From contig JBBPIN010000031.1 in NCBI GenBank assembly GCA_038040285.1, forward strand, positions 1 through 26,184: DNA of 26,184 nucleotides, written 5' to 3'. The notes below the pieces were generated by a model, which ran no database searches, was not told where the DNA came from, and worked only from the letters and a program-made list of their open reading frames with translations. Below, piece by piece: positions 1 through 6,143 of the stretch. The first letter of the stretch is position 1; every line of letters begins with the position of its first letter. A program made the position numbers and the translations under genes. The stretch is from Mayfieldus sp038040285 (GTDB lineage: Bacteria; Actinomycetota; Thermoleophilia; Solirubrobacterales; 70-9).

Positions 1-674
1 GGAGTCTGCTCGGCCCCGGTGGAGCTGACGCTGACCCGGGTCGTCTCGCCCCGCTCTAGGTCGCGGACGAAGAAGTCGGCGATGCCGTTGTGGTCGTCCG
101 GGACCAGGTTGGTAGAACGGGAGAAGAAGGCGACGACACGGCCGTTGTCCGAGATCGCCGGCAACCAGATGCTGCCGTCGTTTGCCTCCGCGCCGCTGGA
201 GCTGACGTCGACCCGCGTCGTCTCGCCCAGCTTTAGGTCGCGGACGAAGATGTCGGCGCGATCGTTTGTGTCGCCCGGGACCAGGTTCGAGGCCAAAGAC
301 AAGAAGGCGACGAAGCGCCCGTCGGCGGAGATCGAGGGAAAGGCGCTGTCGTTATTTGGCACCGCCCCGGCGGAGCCGACGCTGACCCGGGTCGTCTCGC
401 CCCGCACTCGGTCGCGGACGAAGACGTCATCGAAGTAGTTTCCGTCGTCTTTGACCAGGTTCGAGTGGGCGGAAGAAAAGGCGACGAAGCGCCCGGTGGC
501 GGAGATCGAGATCGGTAGGTTCGAGGAGTCCCCCGGTCCGGCATTCCCGCTCGCCCCGGCGGAGTTGACGCTGACCCGGGTCGTCGTCACCGCCACCCCC
601 GCCGAGGCTGGGGCGGCGGCTAGCGCCACGGCCGAGGCCGTGAGCGCCAAAAACAGGTACTTGGACCGCCTCAT
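1..674 (-). CDS. Secreted PD40/TolB-like beta-propeller protein, 3' end beyond the window
   Basis: Reading down from an ATG at 672-674, the frame stays open to the window edge, so only the N-terminal ~224 residues are present. The start MRRSKYLFLALTASAVALA is a clear signal peptide ending near an ASA cleavage site, and a GGGAGGGG ribosome site lies just upstream (683-690 region). The mature part has at least three ~60-residue repeats of the form S.xGRFVAFxSxxSNLVxxDxNxxxDxFVRDxxxGETTRVSVxSxGA. These are PD40/WD40-like beta-propeller blades as in TolB-type proteins. Such proteins are usually extracytoplasmic, and the role of this one is unknown. The repeats are also visible in the DNA (recurring GGTCGTCTCGCCC and CGGACGAAGA blocks), which suggests recent internal duplication. 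The number of blades and any anchor domain cannot be seen here. The propeller call is firm; the function is not known. Confidence 0.85.
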   Translation of the reverse strand, partial: MRRSKYLFLALTASAVALAAAPASAGVAVTTTRVSVNSAGASGNAGPGDSSNLPISISATGRFVAFSSAHSNLVKDDGNYFDDVFVRDRVRGETTRVSVGSAGAVPNNDSAFPSISADGRFVAFLSLASNLVPGDTNDRADIFVRDLKLGETTRVDVSSSGAEANDGSIWLPAISDNGRVVAFFSRSTNLVPDDHNGIADFFVRDLERGETTRVSVSSTGAEQT

Positions 675-1109
675 CTGTCGTTCCCCTCCCTGCCCTCCTG
701 TTTGGAGGATGGGAGGCGAGCATACGCCCGCGTGGGTGGCGGAGTCAAGGCAGGCGGGGTTTTGGGGTAACCACGGGTGCCCGACGGCCGCCCTCGGAGT
801 GGGAGACTTGGCCGGTGCCTGGCTGGGTTCAGACGCCCAACGATTGATGATGCGCTATTGGCGGCCGTGCTCGTGCACTGCCGCCCGCGGAGGCGGCTGA
901 CGAAATATCAGCCGTATGTCTTGGTCCCCCAGGCACGTGTCTGGCGCGGGTCTCGATCGCCCGGCGCGATGCGGCGCCGTGCGGCGCGGTGTGCGCTCGC
1001 AATCGGCGGCTCCGCGCCTGACGGCTGACTTGAAACAGTCGGGGCGACTGTTTCAACTTGGCTCTGTAGAGCCGGTCGCAAGGGTCCGGGTGTCTACGAA
1101 GTGTCGCAG
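675..1109. other. Gene-free stretch with three hairpins
   Basis: I find no convincing gene here: short open frames on both strands lack ribosome sites and show only low-complexity Arg/Ala/Ser translations. What can be seen is three inverted repeats: 894-914 (7-bp arms CGGCTGA/TCAGCCG), 1030-1056 (12-bp perfect arms) and 1060-1073 (GGCTCT/AGAGCC). The stretch separates the secreted propeller gene (minus) from the secreted small protein (plus), so promoters for both should lie here, but I cannot assign boxes with confidence. Confidence 0.5.
1030..1056. repeat. Perfect 12-bp inverted repeat with a 3-nt loop
   Basis: TTGAAACAGTCG (1030-1041), loop GGG, CGACTGTTTCAA (1045-1056). All 12 pairs match. 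A second short palindrome, GGCTCT-GT-AGAGCC, follows at 1060-1073. No T-run follows on either strand, so a classical intrinsic terminator is not supported. It could be an operator-like palindrome, an actinobacterial terminator without a U-tract, or a mobile-element remnant. Confidence 0.7.
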
Positions 1110-1238
1110 TCACCCGGCGCTCGCCTCCCGCAGCGGCACGACGTTGGCCCCGATCGCCCGGTCGATCTCCTCCAGCGTCGCAAGCAAAAGCAATACGCGC
1201 GCGCGATCGGCGAACGCCCGGCTAGGGAGTGGCTTCAT
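1110..1238 (-). CDS. Possible 42-residue small protein or gene remnant
   Basis: An ATG at 1236-1238 opens a short frame ending in TGA at 1110-1112. It begins MKPLPSRAFADRARVLLLL, continues with an acidic/hydrophobic stretch containing ATLEEIDRAIG, and ends REASAG. The middle looks like an amphipathic helix rather than the random Arg/Pro/Ala-rich translation typical of shadow frames. A frame extension upstream to a stop near 1308 would allow a GTG start a few codons earlier. There is no clear ribosome site. I do not recognise a family. It may be the tail of a decayed gene (for example of an integrated element), or chance. Confidence 0.25.
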   Translation of the reverse strand: MKPLPSRAFADRARVLLLLATLEEIDRAIGANVVPLREASAG

Positions 1239-1308
1239 CGCGATGCTTGACTCCGGCGTCGCGGTCACCGTAGGGTCGGCTTTGCAGGCGTAGGCAAGGA
1301 GGGCTCAG

Positions 1309-1905
1309 ATGATGCTCAGCAGGTCGTTGCGAAGGCTAGACGTGGTGCTCGGACTCGCGTTCGTGGGGTTGGTCTCAGCCCCAAGCGCGTTAGCAGCGCA
1401 GCTTGATACCGCGACTGCCACCGGTAGCAGCTCCATCTACTTCAGAAACATCAACATCATCGCCCAAAGCGGCACCTCGGGCCAAAATCCCAGTGGGACC
1501 GGGTCGTTCACCGTAAATGGCCAGCTGCTTTCTGGGACAGTCTCATGCTTGAGCGTGATGGGGCCCGACATGGGTGCCGGCAAGCCAGGTTCACCGACGA
1601 TAGCTGTTCTGAATCTGCAAGGCACCACCCTTGGTGTCGTCACTGTGGAGCTGGTCGACAACGGAGGAAATGGCGCGGACATCTTCAGCGCCGCACCGGG
1701 GGTGAATCCGACCGACTGTTCGCCATTGACGGGCGGTCTCATTGACACCCTGACGAACGGCCGCGCGATCGTCTTCGACGCCGCGACGCTACCGATCTCC
1801 AAAGACCAGTGCAAAAACGGCGGCTGGATGACCTTCCCGCAGTTCAAGAACCAAGGAGACTGCGTCAGCTTCCTCGCCAAGCAAGGCGAGAACCAGCCTG
1901 GGTAG
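1309..1905 (+). CDS. Small secreted protein with C-terminal KNQGDCVSF motif
   Basis: A strong AAGGAGGG ribosome site at 1296-1303 precedes two adjacent ATGs (1309 and 1312); the first gives 198 residues. Residues 1-30 form a signal peptide with basic RRLD, a hydrophobic core and an SALAA cleavage region. The mature part is Gly/Thr/Ser-rich with FTVNGQLLSGTVSCL, probably an all-beta domain. A Cys-containing C-terminal segment (about residues 164-191) reads DQCKNGGWMTFPQFKNQGDC. From memory, this segment recurs at the C-terminus of many actinobacterial secreted proteins of unknown function. Two Cys in that tail plus C78 and C136 could form disulfides outside the cell. The gene stands alone, with gaps of ~70 bp or more before it and ~375 bp after. 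The function is unknown; export is well supported. Confidence 0.85.
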   Translation: MMLSRSLRRLDVVLGLAFVGLVSAPSALAAQLDTATATGSSSIYFRNINIIAQSGTSGQNPSGTGSFTVNGQLLSGTVSCLSVMGPDMGAGKPGSPTIAVLNLQGTTLGVVTVELVDNGGNGADIFSAAPGVNPTDCSPLTGGLIDTLTNGRAIVFDAATLPISKDQCKNGGWMTFPQFKNQGDCVSFLAKQGENQPG

Positions 1906-2281
1906 CGAACACCAACTAGCCCTACTGCCTGAGCGCGGGCAATATACCCGGCTTCAGAGCCAGTGCGGCGAAGCCGCCGCGACTCAGCGGGAAGGCGCTC
2001 GTCGAGCGCTTCGCGGATCTCGTTCAGCTCGTTCCTCGTTCATTCGGGTCCTCTCTTTCAGAGTGCAGCGATAGACACCCGGGGTGTCTCCCAGGTGTCT
2101 AGGTCCGCGCGGAGTAGTGCGGAGTTATGCGTGGCGTTGAGTGCCTGTCCCACGCGTGGCAGGCACAAGCCTGAGAATCGGGGCGACTCGATTGAATCAG
2201 CGGCTCATTCTTCGCAGAAGGGCGAATCTGCGCACGTTCGTAGCACCTCCGACTAGGGGCGATCCCAGCGGAAAGTTCGAG
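1906..2281. other. Gene-free stretch with palindromes
   Basis: No open frame here has a ribosome site or plausible composition. It holds GCGCTCG-T-CGAGCGC (about 1997-2011), a 17-bp palindrome AGACACCC-G-GGGTGTCT (2073-2089) with a third GGTGTCT copy at 2094-2100, and a longer imperfect palindrome at 2141-2166. It lies between the convergent ends of the secreted protein gene and the third gene of the toxin-antitoxin operon, so terminator activity is expected. Confidence 0.5.
2141..2166. repeat. REP-like imperfect palindrome
   Basis: GTGCCTG (2141-2147) pairs with CAGGCAC (2160-2166). The inner CCACGCGTGG (2150-2159) is itself a palindrome, and a 2-nt TC bulge sits on the left arm. The shape, with GTGCCTGTCCC at one end, resembles bacterial REP elements. 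A convergent terminator is the simpler alternative. Confidence 0.45.
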
Positions 2282-2761
2282 CTACTTAGCCGTTAAGAAA
2301 GCCAAAGCATTTGCGATCTGCTGGCGCGGAGGAAGGTCATTGGGCCGCCCGACAAAGCCGTCCGTTCTCGCGCGAACCTCAACGCCGGGCTGCGGCCTCA
2401 GCCTGAGGCGGTTAGCAGTCGGCTGTTCGACCAGCACCGCATCGGCGTCGTACCGATGGCTGGTGGTGAGATCTGCGCGTTTGAGTATCGCGTTGCCGAC
2501 GCTACCTATCATTCCGCCCTGTGGCATTCGGAGGGGATCAACATAGAAGCCGTGGTTGGTTTGCCGGACCGTGGCGGGGGCCTTTACGCCATGAGACACG
2601 ACCGTCGCCGGATAGACGTTTTGCAGGCTCTCATCCGAGCGGAGGCCTTGTGTGTATTGATGATCGGGGTAGCTGGGGTCGGCCGGGTCGTTGGTGTATG
2701 GGCCTCGGCGCAATAGCTTTACCAATCCAACTAGTTGACCGACAGGCGGAACGCTGGTCAC
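2282..2761 (-). CDS. Unrecognised protein, third gene of the RES-Xre operon
   Basis: I prefer the GTG at 2759-2761, which has an AAGGAG site 8 nt upstream; the GTG at 2768-2770 is open but abuts that site. The product is 159 residues with no signal peptide or membrane segment. Visible features are TSVPPVGQLVGLVKLLRRGPY at the start (hydrophobic, then basic), a Pro/Tyr/Asp-rich middle, a region with GGMIGSVGNAILKRADL, and a basic tail with RLRLRPQPGVEVRART. I do not recognise a family and assign no function. It lies 78 bp downstream of the RES toxin on the same strand, so it may be cotranscribed with the toxin-antitoxin pair as an accessory, but this is inference. Spacing looser than that between antitoxin and toxin also allows a separate unit. 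Confidence 0.6.
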   Translation of the reverse strand: MTSVPPVGQLVGLVKLLRRGPYTNDPADPSYPDHQYTQGLRSDESLQNVYPATVVSHGVKAPATVRQTNHGFYVDPLRMPQGGMIGSVGNAILKRADLTTSHRYDADAVLVEQPTANRLRLRPQPGVEVRARTDGFVGRPNDLPPRQQIANALAFLTAK

Positions 2762-2839
2762 AGTGAACACTCCTTGTGCGTGTGGCCCCGGGTGGGGTGA
2801 TCTGGAATCCGATCGAGGCGCAACGCTACTCCTTCGGCC

Positions 2840-3460
2840 CTAAATGTCGAGCCCGGAGCCATCACGCAGATCAGCGAACTCGTACAGCCGCCCGGCATTC
2901 CACGCCTCAAGCTCGGCGTGCTGATCTCCCTCCTGCCGCACTAGCGGTAAGAGGTCAAGCGGCGGGGTTGCCTTGGAAGCCACGATGCAGGCCGGTATAT
3001 CGCCTTCATCGAGGGGGTTCCAGAGGTACGGGATCATGACCCGCTCTCCAAAGACAACTAGGTTGCGGGTGCCAGGCAACGCTGCGCTCGGGACGATGAT
3101 CGCCTTAGGCGAACGGGCATCCTCGCGCAGTCGATCGGCCAGGCTCCGGCATGTCCCATGATCGTCGGACACGAGGTCGCTGGCCTCGATCCCAAAGTCG
3201 GTCGCGTTCTCAAAGGTGATCTCAACGGCTGTGGATAGGTCAACACGAATCGCCCAGATGCTGAGCTGCCGCACGATGATGTCTTCTTCGGCTCGCAGGC
3301 CGTGATACCGCAAGTACTCGGCCCACGGTGTTAGGGGATGTAGGCCTACGTATTGAGTCGCCGGCGAGTTGGCGCGGTTAAAACGTCCGGGGCTTCGATT
3401 TGGGTTCGCGCGGAGGGGGGTATCCCAGTCAGATATGCGGTAGCCAGTTTGCTCGTCCAC
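2840..3460 (-). CDS. RES-domain toxin
   Basis: A 206-residue protein with a GTG start 2 nt after the antitoxin stop codon. The RES family (PF08808, named for conserved Arg, Glu, Ser) contains toxins that deplete NAD+ by hydrolysis or phosphorolysis and so arrest growth. The pattern is visible: GYRISDW near residue 6, SPGRFN (R26), QYVGL (Y37), PWAEYLRY (E48) and VPSAALPGTRNLVVFG (S125), which matches the typical RES order. The protein is somewhat long for the family, with an acidic tail after about residue 150 (EGDQHAELEAWNAG). The tight coupling to an Xre/MbcA-type antitoxin directly upstream supports the call. Expression should be held in check by that antitoxin. The family call is firm; the exact catalytic residues are inferred by pattern. 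Confidence 0.85.
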   Translation of the reverse strand: MDEQTGYRISDWDTPLRANPNRSPGRFNRANSPATQYVGLHPLTPWAEYLRYHGLRAEEDIIVRQLSIWAIRVDLSTAVEITFENATDFGIEASDLVSDDHGTCRSLADRLREDARSPKAIIVPSAALPGTRNLVVFGERVMIPYLWNPLDEGDIPACIVASKATPPLDLLPLVRQEGDQHAELEAWNAGRLYEFADLRDGSGLDI

Positions 3461-3462
3461 CG

Positions 3463-4194
3463 CTACGCAGCGGTGTGGGATCGCGCGCTGGCCGCAACCG
3501 TGTCAAGGCGATTCGCGCCCTCAGGATCGTCCAGCAGATCGAGGGGTGTTCCCCCTTCGAGCTGAGGATTGGGGTGCTCGAACCATCGGACTACTCCAGG
3601 TCCGGTTAGTACGTGGCGAAGATGGTTGACGACCCGAGCTACCACACGAACGCGCCGCGCGTCCTCTCCCTCGGGACCCACGGAGTCCGATGCAGAGATC
3701 CACCTCTGAAACGTGCGGGCGCTGACCCCGAACAACTGCGCAAGACGAGCCTGAGGAACGTCGAGCACATCGTCCAGCCAGCGCGCGATCTCGTTTGCGG
3801 GTTGATCCTCATAGACAGGACCTCCCTCGGCGAGATCGCGGTAGACCTGACGCATCTGCTCGAGGCGCACTCGCATCTGTTTACGTGCCCACGCTACGTC
3901 GTCAGAATCGAGGGCACGCAGAGACCCGATGAGAGCCCGCTGTGCGGCGAGCAAGAGGTAGGGATCGACTCGAAGCGATGCATCGTCGGGTAGAGCTGAG
4001 ATTTGATCAGCCAGCTCATCGATGAAAAGACCCAGGTCGTCGGGAATCTCGGACTGTCGTGCCAGTTCGAGGTTTCGCTTTTCGATCTCGTCCCGTATCG
4101 CCTCAGGGTTGCTAATGGCAGGCGTAAGCATCGGCTCCTCGAACGGGTCGGCTAGGGCCACGGGCTTCTCTAGGAAGGGGGCTATCGCTGCCAT
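3463..4194 (-). CDS. Xre/MbcA/ParS-type antitoxin of the RES toxin, with long N-terminal extension
   Basis: The preferred start is the ATG at 4192-4194, giving 243 residues. A longer open frame reaches 4383 but there encodes only Gly-rich antisense of the proline-rich gene. From the N-terminus: an unusual ~130-residue acidic/helical region (EAIRDEIEKRNLELARQ; VAWARKQMRVRLEQMRQ), a helix-turn-helix near 147-168 (QARLAQLFGVSARTFQRWIS), and the toxin-binding domain near 183-236 (RVVNHLRHVLTGPGVVRWF, then EHPNPQLEGGTPLDLL), formerly DUF2384. Family members are often about 130-160 residues, so the extension is odd. No Shine-Dalgarno precedes the start. An 18-bp palindrome 11-28 bp upstream is a likely autorepression operator. 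It neutralises the RES toxin encoded next to it. Confidence 0.85.
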   Translation of the reverse strand: MAAIAPFLEKPVALADPFEEPMLTPAISNPEAIRDEIEKRNLELARQSEIPDDLGLFIDELADQISALPDDASLRVDPYLLLAAQRALIGSLRALDSDDVAWARKQMRVRLEQMRQVYRDLAEGGPVYEDQPANEIARWLDDVLDVPQARLAQLFGVSARTFQRWISASDSVGPEGEDARRVRVVARVVNHLRHVLTGPGVVRWFEHPNPQLEGGTPLDLLDDPEGANRLDTVAASARSHTAA

Positions 4195-4204
4195 GTCGTA
4201 ATCA

Positions 4205-4222
4205 TGTCGTATAGTTATGACA
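4205..4222. promoter_or_regulatory. Candidate operator in the divergent promoter region
   Basis: TGTCGTA (4205-4211), spacer TAGT, TATGACA (4216-4222): 7-bp arms with one mismatch. It lies in the 85-bp gap between the antitoxin start (4194, minus) and the proline-rich peptide start (4280, plus), in an AT-rich pocket that could carry -10 boxes for both directions (TATAGT on plus, TAACTAT on minus). Xre-type antitoxins normally bind palindromes at their own promoters, so this could coordinate the toxin-antitoxin operon and the conjugation cassette. Binding is inferred from position and symmetry only. Confidence 0.5.
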
Positions 4223-4265
4223 GATTCTGGCAAACATGCCGTCAGGCGCTGCCCGTCGGCAACCG

Positions 4266-4276
4266 AAAGGAGGAAG
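4266..4276 (+). promoter_or_regulatory. Strong ribosome binding site of the proline-rich peptide gene
   Basis: AAAGGAGGAAG, with the GGAGG core 6 nt before the ATG at 4280. It decides the start: an in-frame ATG at 4217 lies inside the putative operator and has no such site. It is the best Shine-Dalgarno in this half of the window, evidence that the 43-residue frame is translated. Confidence 0.8.
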
Positions 4277-4279
4277 TCT

Positions 4280-4411
4280 ATGGCTGATTCGGGGAAGAAC
4301 CCCAAGGATCCTGCGAAGCCGAAGCCGCCTAAGCCACCCAAGCCGCCTAAGCCACCGCCCCCTGGCCCACCAGATCCGCCCAAGCCACCCGACCATCGAC
4401 CGGTCGGCTAG
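4280..4411 (+). CDS. 43-residue proline-rich peptide with C-terminal Gly, first gene of the E2-E1/JAB cassette
   Basis: The ATG follows a strong ribosome site; the frame runs to TAG at 4409-4411. After a short polar head (MADSGKNPKD) the product is almost only Pro and Lys in PKPPKPP repeats, then Gly/Asp-interrupted prolines, ending DHRPVG. It must be extended (polyproline II) and has no folded domain. The E2-E1 gene starts 14 bp downstream. Conjugation systems need a protein whose C-terminal carboxylate is adenylated, typically a C-terminal Gly, and this peptide ends in Gly with no other candidate in the operon. It may therefore be the modifier, or else an adaptor or target tail rich in Lys. 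That role is inference; I know no characterised homologue. The gene itself is well supported by its ribosome site and context. Confidence 0.7.
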   Translation: MADSGKNPKDPAKPKPPKPPKPPKPPPPGPPDPPKPPDHRPVG

Positions 4412-4425
4412 TCAGGACCGGCGAA

Positions 4426-6141
4426 TTGAAAACCTGGGTCGACCGGTTCCCGGAGCGATTCGAATATGAGCGCGAGCAATTCGTTGCGCGCGGGCTGAAT
4501 TTTGAGCTCGATGAGCAGACGCTCGACGACCTAGGGTTGGTCGTGCTGCGTGGATCGCTCGCGCACCAAGGGACGGAGATACGACTAGAGGTCCACTATC
4601 CAGATTTCTTCCCGTATCTCCGTCCCGAGGTTGTGGCGCCTGATCTCGAGTTGCACCGGCACCAGAACCCCTTCGATCGGAATCTATGCCTTCTGGATCG
4701 CTCGACCAGAGCCTGGAACCCAAGCGATACCGGGGCCTGGCTTGTTGCGGAACGGGTTCCTCATCTTCTGGAGCTGCTGGAGGGCGATGAGTCGGAGCTT
4801 CAGGCGGCAGAAGTACCGCAAGGCGAGCCCGCCTCTGTCTACTTTGGGGGAATTCCAGGGGCGGTCATCTTCCTACCAGCCGAAGTGCTGACCCTGGCAA
4901 AGGATGCCAGAGCAGGATCTGGCCGAATCGGCTGCACAGCTCTGGAGCCGCCGCGTATTCGGCTTCGCGGAGCGGTGGTCGAGCTCGTCGAGAAAGGTCG
5001 AAATCGGAAGACGCGAACCCTCGCAAAGGTTGGCTCGAAGCTCTCAGACCGATTCGGGGCGCAATCGCTCTCATTTCGTTGGGCCCGCCTGGACAGCGCC
5101 CCCGAGGGAAGGGCGCCCGAAGATGTTTTCAAGGCCATCGACTCGGCACGGCCTGGATTTGGTTCCCCCCCGTGGCAGGCAGCGGCAGACGGTCAGATTG
5201 CAATTTCGGCAGCTGTCTTCCCCGAGGAAGTCGAGCAGGGACAACTCGCCGACGGGTGGATTTTCGCGGTCAAGGCCCGAACCCCAGGAGGGGGCAAATT
5301 CGAGTACATCATTCGCGGTGAACGGCTGACCGACAGCGACCTGGCAACTCGCCTTCCCTTCCGAGCCCGGTTGGCTGACCACCAAGTCGCTCTCGTTGGG
5401 CTCGGCGCCCTGGGCGGCGAGATTGGCATCGAGCTTACGAAGGCCGGAATCGATGAGCTGCGTGGCCTTGACTTCGACCACGTTGAAGCAGGGACCATCG
5501 TGCGCTGGTTTACCGGCCTATCGGCAGTCGGCCACCTTAAGACCCAGGTAATGGAAAGCAGGATCGGCTTCGATTACCCGTTCACCGAGTTCAAGCCGTT
5601 CACGCATCAACTTGGAGGCAGTGCAGTTACGTCCACCGCCCGAACGGAGACAGAACTGGACGTTATGGACCGTTTCCTTACCGGCGTCGACTTGGTGATC
5701 GATGCCACCGCTGAAATCGGCGTCCAGCAGCTGGTCGCGGCTCTCGCAGACGAACGGAGCCTGCCACAAGTCTTTGTTTCCGCCACAGAAGGAGCCCAGG
5801 GAGGGCTTGTCGCCAGAATCAGGCCGGGAAGCTCCTCCGGCTGCTGGCTGTGTCTGCAGTGGCATCTCGAAACCGGCAGCATCCCCCTCCCAGCGCATGA
5901 GCAGGGTCCGACCGAGCAGCCGCGCGGGTGCGCAAGCCTGACCTTTACGGGAGCCGGCTTCGACCTGCTCCCCATCGCCGCGCAAGGCACGCGCGTCGCC
6001 GCGGCGACCCTGACTGAACCAGAAGAGGACTCGAGCTCGCAGGTCTTCGTGTGCTCCTTGCCTGATGAGCCGGCCCACCCACCAAGTTGGCAGAGCTTCC
6101 CGTTGGAAGCCCACCCGGACTGTCCAAATTGCTCCGGCTGA
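4426..6141 (+). CDS. E2-E1 fusion of a bacterial ubiquitin-like conjugation system (ThiF family)
   Basis: 571 residues from a TTG at 4426, with a weak AGGA 8 nt upstream and no better in-frame start. Residues ~1-125 are an E2/UBC-like domain: VHYPDFFPYLRPEV, then HQNPFDRNLCLLDRSTRAW, with C88 the candidate E2 cysteine, and a final helix (WLVAERVPHLLELL). Residues ~130-315 are a linker region of unclear fold. Residues ~318-571 are a ThiF/E1 adenylation domain: VALVGLGALGGEIG (ATP loop), D349/D351, R360, K372, and VDLVIDATAE (D426). C502 in RGCASLTFTG is the best E1-cysteine candidate. CWLC (473-476) and CPNC (566-569) form a likely zinc site. The architecture matches CBASS Cap2 and other prokaryotic E2-E1 fusions, which activate a C-terminus and transfer it to a target. 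It is followed 2 nt later by a JAB peptidase. No CD-NTase or beta-grasp Ubl lies nearby. Confidence 0.88.
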   Translation: MKTWVDRFPERFEYEREQFVARGLNFELDEQTLDDLGLVVLRGSLAHQGTEIRLEVHYPDFFPYLRPEVVAPDLELHRHQNPFDRNLCLLDRSTRAWNPSDTGAWLVAERVPHLLELLEGDESELQAAEVPQGEPASVYFGGIPGAVIFLPAEVLTLAKDARAGSGRIGCTALEPPRIRLRGAVVELVEKGRNRKTRTLAKVGSKLSDRFGAQSLSFRWARLDSAPEGRAPEDVFKAIDSARPGFGSPPWQAAADGQIAISAAVFPEEVEQGQLADGWIFAVKARTPGGGKFEYIIRGERLTDSDLATRLPFRARLADHQVALVGLGALGGEIGIELTKAGIDELRGLDFDHVEAGTIVRWFTGLSAVGHLKTQVMESRIGFDYPFTEFKPFTHQLGGSAVTSTARTETELDVMDRFLTGVDLVIDATAEIGVQQLVAALADERSLPQVFVSATEGAQGGLVARIRPGSSSGCWLCLQWHLETGSIPLPAHEQGPTEQPRGCASLTFTGAGFDLLPIAAQGTRVAAATLTEPEEDSSSQVFVCSLPDEPAHPPSWQSFPLEAHPDCPNCSG

Positions 6142-6143
6142 GG

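Noticed and set aside
1..674. CRISPR-like or tandem DNA repeat array
   Set aside because: The periodic DNA similarity comes from in-frame beta-propeller repeats; there are no uniform short repeats and spacers.
916..1293. Plus-strand frame before the secreted protein gene
   Set aside because: No ribosome site, Arg/Ser-rich composition, and it runs through the perfect palindrome.
4195..4383. N-terminal extension of the antitoxin to 4383
   Set aside because: The extra residues are Gly-rich antisense of the proline codons and would cross the divergent promoter region.
4217..4411. Longer form of the proline-rich gene from the ATG at 4217
   Set aside because: The ATG lies in the palindrome and has no ribosome site; the ATG at 4280 has an excellent one.
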